64,000 nucleotides of DNA from Verrucomicrobiaceae bacterium. Its GTDB lineage: Bacteria > Verrucomicrobiota > Verrucomicrobiia > Verrucomicrobiales > Verrucomicrobiaceae. Made by a program: the position numbers and the translations under genes. How positions within the stretch are numbered: position 1 is the stretch's first letter; every line of letters begins with the position of its first letter. The notes beneath the pieces are model-generated. The model did no database searches. It was not told the origin of the DNA and worked only from the letters and a program-made list of their open reading frames with translations. This document shows, piece after piece, positions 58,602-64,000 of the stretch. Location: the NCBI GenBank assembly GCA_016795365.1, contig JAEUHN010000034.1, forward strand, positions 1 to 64,000. The letters run 5' to 3'.

Positions 58602-59585
58602 ATGGTCGTTCAAAAAGCACAACGTCGTGTGGCGCTTCTCATCCTCGTGCTGGGGCTCGCGGCCCTGTCGCGTTGGATGCCTGACTACGTGCCGAGCACG
58701 CCACTTTCAGTAGCGGTAAGCGTCTGGCCGGGGGCGGAGACTCTGATCTTGGCGAGGGAGCTGGGGGAGATTGACGATGCCCAGGTGCGCTTGGTGGAGA
58801 TGAGCTGGGATTCTGCTGCGATGCGTGCTCTGGGCAATGGCGCGGTGGATGCTGCCGTTCTGTCGATTGATGAGGTCACTCGACTGAGAGAGAGCGGTCA
58901 ACGGGTAAAGGTGGTGTTGGTGTTTGATCAATCACAAGGTGCCGATTCAATCCTCACGAACCACGAAGGAGCCAGACGGGTCGAGGATCTCAAGGGGTTG
59001 AAGGTGGGCGTGGACGTGCGGGGGTCGGGCATGGTCTTGCTGGCCAGTGCGATGAACTCAGTTGGCATGTCGCCTGGAGACGTGCACATCGTGCCCATCG
59101 CCCCAGCCGAGATGGGCGTGGCATTGCAAAGCAGTGCCGTTGATGCGGTCGTCAGCGCGGAGCCCTGGCTGTCTGCGCTGCGGCGAGATGGTTTCAATGA
59201 GATCGATGTGACTGCCAGGGATCGACAGCTCTTGATACGTGCCCTGGTGGTTTCGTCAGAGGCAGCGCGCGTGAACGCCAATGCTCTCCGATCCGTGATC
59301 GCTGCACACTTCCGGCTTTTGCCTGCATTGAAGGAGCAGAGAGACGTTCCAGGCATGGAGGCAGTGCTGCGCCGCGAGCGGCTGACCCGCGAGGAGTTCA
59401 AGCGGGTGTTGGCTACTCTGATCCACTACGATCTCGGCACCAACCGGCGCATGCTGGCGTCGCCGGGTGGTGAGCTGGGCACGGTGGCGGCCTTGCTGGA
59501 GTCGTTGATGTTCAAACACGAACTGCTCAGCAGTTCGCCTCGACCTGGAACGTGGTTTGATGCGTCGTTTCTGCCTGCACCATGA
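58602..59585 (+). CDS. NitT/TauT-type substrate-binding protein, orphan
   Basis: The 327-residue protein has an N-terminal hydrophobic segment (about 9-23) and then a periplasmic binding fold of the NMT1/SsuA type: LSVAVSVWPGAETLILAREL, then DAAVLSIDEVTRLRESGQRV, and DLKGLKVGVDVRGSGMVLLA. Such proteins usually feed an ABC importer of nitrate, taurine, sulfonates or pyrimidine precursors, but no permease or ATPase is adjacent. Its stop overlaps the start of the histidine kinase gene (ATGA), so it probably reports a ligand to that kinase. Ligand unknown. Confidence 0.8.
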   Translation: MVVQKAQRRVALLILVLGLAALSRWMPDYVPSTPLSVAVSVWPGAETLILARELGEIDDAQVRLVEMSWDSAAMRALGNGAVDAAVLSIDEVTRLRESGQRVKVVLVFDQSQGADSILTNHEGARRVEDLKGLKVGVDVRGSGMVLLASAMNSVGMSPGDVHIVPIAPAEMGVALQSSAVDAVVSAEPWLSALRRDGFNEIDVTARDRQLLIRALVVSSEAARVNANALRSVIAAHFRLLPALKEQRDVPGMEAVLRRERLTREEFKRVLATLIHYDLGTNRRMLASPGGELGTVAALLESLMFKHELLSSSPRPGTWFDASFLPAP

Positions 59586-60988
59586 GAATTCTCACGTCCA
59601 TTCAGAGTCGCGTGACTTCGCTGGTGCTGGTCTTTGGACTGATCCTGCTGGTAATCAACACTGTGCGCAATGACGCGTGGCTGAGAGAGCGCCAATGGAA
59701 GCGTTTCATGGATGCGGCCGAAAGTGAGGGCACGATGCTGGCGGGAACGATGCAGCACTACATTCGCAACGATCTGGCACGGGCGGCTGAACTGCAGATG
59801 AGCTACGCGAGCACGGCCGATGATTTGCGGTATGGCATCGTGCTCGATCATGATGATCGTATTGTGCAGGCGACACGTCTGGACTGGGTGGGGCTGACCC
59901 TTCCCGCCTCTCCACCAGCGGATGAACAAACGCAGATCAATCAGGTGAGGCAATCGATGAACAGCACAGTGCAGCGGCGTGATCGTGACCTCGCGGTGGT
60001 AGCGATGTTTCCCTTCTTTACCCGGTTTGAATCGGTATCACGGGGCGTGGTGGTGCTCCGTTATGATTTGAGTAAAGCACTGGAGCGTGCGCGTCTGGAT
60101 GCTCTCCACGAGTCTGCCTCACAGGCCTGTGTGATGATCGCCCTCTGTCTGCTGCTTTGGCTGGTGCTGGATGAAGCCGTCACGCAACGCGTGCGGTCCA
60201 TCGTGACCTACGCCAAGAGAGTTGCTGCGGGGCGTTCTCAAGAGAGACAAGTCGAGGCGCGTGACGATCTTGATCTGATCGCCAACGAATTTGGTCGCAC
60301 GGTGGATGAGTTGCGTGCGGTGGAGGCGCGGTTGCTGGAGGCAGCGGAACGCGAACGCCGCCGTATCGGTGCGGACCTGCACGACGATGTCTGCCAGCGT
60401 CTGGTGGCAGCGCAGCTCAAATCCGGAGTGCTGGCATCCGTGCTTCAAAGTGAGCAGCACTCGCGAGCTTCGCTGGCAGAGGCGGTATCGGAGGAGGTGG
60501 CTGGTTCGGTGCGTCTGGTGCGCAGTGTGGCGCGAGGTCTGGCACCCATGCTGGTCTCGCGAGGGCGCCTTGCCGAGGCTCTGAGCGAGGCTGCATCCGC
60601 GCTGGAGACAGCTTTCTCGGTGCCGTGTGACTGCCATTGCCATCTCGGTGACAAGCCCTTTGCGATCTGGGTCGATACGCACGTTTACAGGATCGTTCAG
60701 GAACTGATGACGAATGCGGTGAAGCATGCCAGGCCCACTCGCATCATCGCGATGGTAGATGTGAAGGATGGAATGCTTTCCATACGGGTGGTCAATGATG
60801 GACTGCCTCTCAGCATCGGTGATCAGCCGGGATTGGGGCTGGAGATGGTCTGGCAGCGAGTGCGTGCGCTCGGCGGCGAACTTACCCTGAGTCCTGGGAT
60901 CAATGGCTCCGGGGCCGTCGCTGTATTTGAACTTCGTCTGCAGGACCGGCACTACGTGGATGAGGATCGGCCAGCCCACGGCAGCTAG
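59582..60988 (+). CDS. Sensor histidine kinase (NarX-like, HisKA_3)
   Basis: The 468-residue protein has membrane helices at about 10-26 and 180-197 with a periplasmic domain between them. A HAMP-like linker follows, then a HisKA_3 dimerisation domain with the phosphorylated His at 267 (GADLHDDVCQRL). The ATPase has the N box with N378 (QELMTNAVKHA) and a G box PGLGLEMV near 416. A CDCHCH cluster at 349-354 lies just before the ATPase and may bind metal or sense redox. Its stop shares CTAG with the convergent response regulator gene. Confidence 0.88.
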   Translation: MRILTSIQSRVTSLVLVFGLILLVINTVRNDAWLRERQWKRFMDAAESEGTMLAGTMQHYIRNDLARAAELQMSYASTADDLRYGIVLDHDDRIVQATRLDWVGLTLPASPPADEQTQINQVRQSMNSTVQRRDRDLAVVAMFPFFTRFESVSRGVVVLRYDLSKALERARLDALHESASQACVMIALCLLLWLVLDEAVTQRVRSIVTYAKRVAAGRSQERQVEARDDLDLIANEFGRTVDELRAVEARLLEAAERERRRIGADLHDDVCQRLVAAQLKSGVLASVLQSEQHSRASLAEAVSEEVAGSVRLVRSVARGLAPMLVSRGRLAEALSEAASALETAFSVPCDCHCHLGDKPFAIWVDTHVYRIVQELMTNAVKHARPTRIIAMVDVKDGMLSIRVVNDGLPLSIGDQPGLGLEMVWQRVRALGGELTLSPGINGSGAVAVFELRLQDRHYVDEDRPAHGS

Positions 60989-61671
60989 ATGCTGCCGCCA
61001 TGCCGCTGGGCCTCGGTCCACTTGATCGCCCAGCGCGTGACAGCGGCTCCATCTTCGAGGCCGAGCTTGGTGCGCATGTTCAGCTTGTGAACGTCCACGG
61101 TCTTGGGGCTGATGCGGAGGGAGTCGGCCACCTCGTGCGTGCTCTTGCCTTCGCCCAGAAGCATGAAGACTTCGAGTTCACGATCGCTCAGCGCGTCGAT
61201 ACCGGACTTCGCCTTGGGGCGGGAGTCTCCGAGGGCGAAGTTCAGCATGATCTCCTCGGCCATGCTTTCGCTCAGGGCCAGATGGCCGGCTGCGACGCGA
61301 CGGATGGCGCGCTCATACTCGGCATGGGAAGCATCCTTTGTGATATAGCCGCGGGCTCCGGCACGAAGGGAGCGCTGCACGTAGAGTTTCTCTTCGTGCA
61401 TCGAGATCACGAGCATTCGGAGATCGGGATACAAGGTGTGGACGTCCTTGATCAATTCGATGCCGTTGCGATCCGGCAGGGTGATGTCCACGAGGAGGAG
61501 ATCGGGCACGAGGGATTCCAGCTGGCTTATGGCTTCGCCAGCGGTGCATGCCATCCAGACCAGCTGGAAGCCGGGCATCGAGTCCAGCAGCACCTTCATG
61601 CCTTCACGCATGAAGGTGTGGTCTTCAACGAGGGCAACCCGGCAGGGATTTGCAGAGGGCGTTGGATTCAT
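60985..61671 (-). CDS. NarL/FixJ-type response regulator
   Basis: The 228-residue protein has a receiver domain with the acid pair ED at 16-17, the phosphorylation site D62 (VDITLPDRNG), and a Lys in YITKDA. A LuxR-type helix-turn-helix follows at about 160-215, with LSDRELEVFMLLGEGKSTHE and SLRISPKTVDVHKLN. The ATG at 61671 is preferred because the earlier 27 codons are not conserved. It converges on the histidine kinase gene with a 4-base overlap, so the two are very likely partners. Confidence 0.92.
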   Translation of the reverse strand: MNPTPSANPCRVALVEDHTFMREGMKVLLDSMPGFQLVWMACTAGEAISQLESLVPDLLLVDITLPDRNGIELIKDVHTLYPDLRMLVISMHEEKLYVQRSLRAGARGYITKDASHAEYERAIRRVAAGHLALSESMAEEIMLNFALGDSRPKAKSGIDALSDRELEVFMLLGEGKSTHEVADSLRISPKTVDVHKLNMRTKLGLEDGAAVTRWAIKWTEAQRHGGSI

Positions 61672-61699
61672 GGTCGTGGAGTTGTTGGATGGCTGGGGG

Positions 61700-62905
61700 C
61701 TAGTGATCGGAGGGAAAGGCCTTCTTATTTCGAAAGCCCTGGATGCGGGCACCGCCGCTCTTCACTCCATACATTTTCTCGAGGTCCGTGAGTTCCATGA
61801 AGATCCATGGCATCGCAGGTGTTCGTCCGTTCTTTGTGAAGGCGATGTCCGCCGCGATGTAGGTGCATGAGTGAACGGCTTCGCCGCGAGTGTTGATGAA
61901 CATGAGGACGTCTCCGAAACGGTAGGGAGCGTCCACTTTGGTGAAGTTCTCCAGGATCGCGCTCGTGGCGGCGAGCTGGGTGAGGTAGTAATCCTGCGGG
62001 CTGTAGTTGAAGAAGTTGAGAGTGGTCCAGTGACAGTCAGGGAGCAATCCCACGCTGATCATCTGTGAGTCGGGGTAGGTGTAGAGAAGCTTGCGAGGTA
62101 AGGCGGGCAGCAGGTGCACAAGATCGAGGTATTGAGCGCCCTTGGTGCCGCGAATGGACCGGAGGATGGGCTCGATCTCTTTACGTCGCAGGTTGATGCC
62201 GGTGATCCAGTAGTCGAGCAGGGCTTCGATATTGGTATCGGGCGTGATCACCAGGCGTGGCATCAGAGTGCGGGTGCGGCTGAGCTGCTGATAGAGGCTG
62301 CGGGCATCGCTTTCGCCGCGTGCAGACTTGAGCAGGGCTGGCACATCGCTGAAGGCATCGATCCCGCCGCGGTCAAAGCTGAGCTGGTCGATGAGGGCGA
62401 TTTTGTCCTCGGCGAGCTTCGTGCCGCGTGCCCAGAGGCGAGCATTGCTGCTGGGAAAGTAGATGGGGCTCTCTTGAAACGAGTTAGGATGAAACTGCCC
62501 GAGGAACTGATAGAGCCTGGAGCGGCGCTCGCGTGACACACCCAGGAGGAGCTTGTCACTGGGGAAAAGATACACCCAGTCGCCCTCGCGAATAGGAGTG
62601 GGGCCCGCCAGGAGTTCGAGCACCTCTTCGTTGGTCAATCCATGATCAGTAAGCGTCTTGTTCAGCTCACTGAGTTCCATCTTTGGCACTGCCCAGCGGG
62701 TGATCGTGCTAGGCAGCGGGAAGCGCTCCATCAGAGCGTCTGGAGCCTCCAGGTAGATGTAGAAGTATTCGAGGCTTCCCCAGGGCCCCTCCTGAACGGC
62801 GGCCACGGTTTCCATTTGCTCAGACGCAGCAGGTTCTGCAGCCGATGAAAAGAGGGACATCTGGAGGAGCACCAGCAGAAGTGGTCGATGAGACAGACGT
62901 GGCAT
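61700..62905 (-). CDS. Exported protein of unknown function
   Basis: The 401-residue protein has a signal peptide (about 1-22). The rest is mixed alpha/beta with a strikingly aromatic middle (YFYIYLEAPDALMERFPLPS, HWTTLNFFNYSPQDYYLTQL) and a C-terminal HSCTYIAADIAFTKNGRTPA stretch. The last part, IFMELTDLEKMYGVKS, resembles the end of transglutaminase/NlpC-like or other papain-fold proteins only loosely, and I do not assign a family. It lies upstream of the response regulator gene on the same strand, 28 bases apart, so it could be its co-transcribed partner. Confidence 0.7.
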   Translation of the reverse strand: MPRLSHRPLLLVLLQMSLFSSAAEPAASEQMETVAAVQEGPWGSLEYFYIYLEAPDALMERFPLPSTITRWAVPKMELSELNKTLTDHGLTNEEVLELLAGPTPIREGDWVYLFPSDKLLLGVSRERRSRLYQFLGQFHPNSFQESPIYFPSSNARLWARGTKLAEDKIALIDQLSFDRGGIDAFSDVPALLKSARGESDARSLYQQLSRTRTLMPRLVITPDTNIEALLDYWITGINLRRKEIEPILRSIRGTKGAQYLDLVHLLPALPRKLLYTYPDSQMISVGLLPDCHWTTLNFFNYSPQDYYLTQLAATSAILENFTKVDAPYRFGDVLMFINTRGEAVHSCTYIAADIAFTKNGRTPAMPWIFMELTDLEKMYGVKSGGARIQGFRNKKAFPSDH

Positions 62906-63134
62906 GAGCAGGTTATGATGAGGGCTGCCCGCACATATCTGCGCCAAAGTCGTTGATCTATAAGTGATTGGTTTAGACCAGGTGAAGAAACGGTTCAGAA
63001 GACAGCAAGCCCACCGCTTGTGGCGCTGATGTGCGCTGTATTGGCAAAATGAGGACATTACACGCTCCTATCCGAGTGGCCCTCCTGGGCTCACGGGCAG
63101 GAGCGGAGTCAACATGCCCTGTCTCCATTCATCT
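62906..63134. other. Divergent intergenic region
   Basis: These 229 bases separate the minus-strand unknown from the plus-strand autotransporter-like gene. No gene or clear promoter was recognised; a few AT-rich blocks (for example near 62940-62980) could hold the two divergent promoters. Confidence 0.3.
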
Positions 63135-64000
63135 ATGAGCCGCCATCAATGCTCCACTACGCTCCCCTGGTTCCGAAAAAAGCTCTCCTTGCCGACCGCT
63201 GGTCTCGTCATCGCTCTGCTTGCCTCCGGCCAGCTCAACATGGTGGCTGGAACCGTTGATTGGGGTGTGGCAGAATCGGGGAGCCCAGGTGTCTATTCGT
63301 GGCAGCATCTCTACAACTGGAACGCGGCAGGCCTCCATCAGACGCCTCTGCTGGTGCCCAAAGTAACGGGCGACATCGCCAATCTCAACCTCGTGAACCT
63401 CACCGGGAACCAGATCGTCAATCTGGATGGTGCGGTCACTCTCGGCGGGCTCAACCTGGGCGACACCAGCGGCAATCAAAGCTACACCCTGGCAGCGGGT
63501 TCAGGTGGTGCTCTCACTTTGAACAGCGGCGGCTTAGGGGCTGCGATCAACAAGAGCGGGCTCGGCTATGACTTCATTACTGCCAATGTGGCGCTTGCGG
63601 AGAATGCCACGATCACCGTGAACGAGGGGGCTCTCGGCATCACGGGCGTGATCAGCGGCACTGGCTTTGGAATCACGAAGGAAGGCGATGGGATGCTGAT
63701 TCTGCGAGGCTCGAACACTTACACGGGTGCCACCGTGCTCAATGGCGGCGTCACCCTTCTGGTGCCCACGGCGAACGATGGTGCAGTGCTCGGGACGACC
63801 GCGGGCATTACCACCGTCAACAGCGGAGCTACGCTTGCGCTCGGACCTGATGCTGCTGGATCGGGGGCGATTGGCAATCCGGCTGAACCCATCACGCTCA
63901 ATGGCAGCGGGTTCCGCAACAATGGTGCTCTTCGCAATCTGATGGGTGCCAATGGGGCAGGGATCACCAGCGTAATCACCTTGGGTTCGGCGTCGCGAAT
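63135..64000 (+). CDS. Autotransporter-associated beta-strand repeat protein, N-terminal part
   Basis: From the ATG at 63135 a single frame stays open to the window end (288 codons). An N-terminal basic and hydrophobic segment (about 14-38) is a signal peptide. After it come Gly/Asn/Thr-rich beta-helix repeats, with a clear autotransporter-associated motif at residues 170-210 (GITKEGDGMLILRGSNTYTG). Such proteins are large, exported surface proteins, often with a C-terminal anchoring or barrel domain, and are numerous in Verrucomicrobia. Total length and any sorting signal lie beyond the window. Confidence 0.85.
   Translation, partial: MSRHQCSTTLPWFRKKLSLPTAGLVIALLASGQLNMVAGTVDWGVAESGSPGVYSWQHLYNWNAAGLHQTPLLVPKVTGDIANLNLVNLTGNQIVNLDGAVTLGGLNLGDTSGNQSYTLAAGSGGALTLNSGGLGAAINKSGLGYDFITANVALAENATITVNEGALGITGVISGTGFGITKEGDGMLILRGSNTYTGATVLNGGVTLLVPTANDGAVLGTTAGITTVNSGATLALGPDAAGSGAIGNPAEPITLNGSGFRNNGALRNLMGANGAGITSVITLGSASR

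Overview
The window is a chromosomal segment of a GC-rich (roughly 60% by eye) member of the Verrucomicrobia, most likely the Verrucomicrobiaceae/Prosthecobacter side. This is inferred from gene content: a PVC-type heme-binding dehydrogenase with a C-terminal CxxCH cytochrome, a ThuA-like protein, a Tat-exported sugar-phosphate isomerase-like protein, a protein with autotransporter-associated beta-strand repeats, and a large M64 peptidase with Ig-like repeats. No rRNA or CRISPR array was seen.

Layout. 1-363: the end of an IS3-family element (terminal repeat plus the start of OrfA) abuts the last 73 codons of a neutral-ceramidase-like gene that it appears to have cut. 364-898: AT-richer sequence with unrecognised ORF fragments. 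899-14013: the classic information-processing block tRNA-Thr, tuf, tRNA-Trp, secE, nusG, rplK, rplA, rplJ, rplL, rpoB, rpoC, with hairpin terminators after tuf, rplL and rpoC and a long extra hairpin in front of rpoB. 14323-17690: a DUF1826 gene, a minus-strand operon thiD / degenerate S41 protease / IF-1-like protein joined by ATGA overlaps, and apaG with a promoter that predicts a leaderless mRNA. 17931-22376: a lipoprotein, a phasin-like helical protein, a small membrane protein, an AarF/UbiB-type kinase and a VOC protein. 22465-30985: a GDSL hydrolase, a secreted propeller-like protein, the PVC dehydrogenase, ThuA, an acyl-CoA ligase, a Tat-exported TIM-barrel protein and a membrane protein. 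31027-38740: an Lnt-like N-acyltransferase, an SDR dehydrogenase, queA, an APC permease, a class I mannose-6-phosphate isomerase and two exported or anchored unknowns. 38836-47512: a tandem CbiX protein with a cysteine-rich DR2241-like tail, an anchored small protein translationally coupled to a 1657-residue M64/Ig protein, a membrane protein and an SHD1/C39-like protein.

47751-53937: gyrB and gyrA, separated by two small coupled genes that look like an AbiEii/DUF6036-type nucleotidyltransferase and its partner. This is the most unusual arrangement in the window. 54092-58416: a minus-strand tetrapyrrole operon (HemX/CcsA-like, hemA, hemC, cobA-hemD fusion) giving the C5-pathway steps from glutamyl-tRNA to uroporphyrinogen III and precorrin-2. 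58602-61671: an orphan NitT/TauT-type substrate-binding protein coupled to a NarX-like histidine kinase, with a convergent NarL-type regulator; no ABC permease or ATPase gene is next to them, so the binding protein may be the kinase's sensor. 61700-64000: an exported unknown and the start of a beta-strand-repeat autotransporter-like protein that runs off the window.

Many neighbouring genes overlap by ATGA (start and stop sharing four bases), which points to pervasive translational coupling. Recognisable Shine-Dalgarno sequences are scarce, so start codons were chosen by domain boundaries, signal peptides and overlaps. All functional names rest on recognition of sequence motifs by eye; no database search was run.
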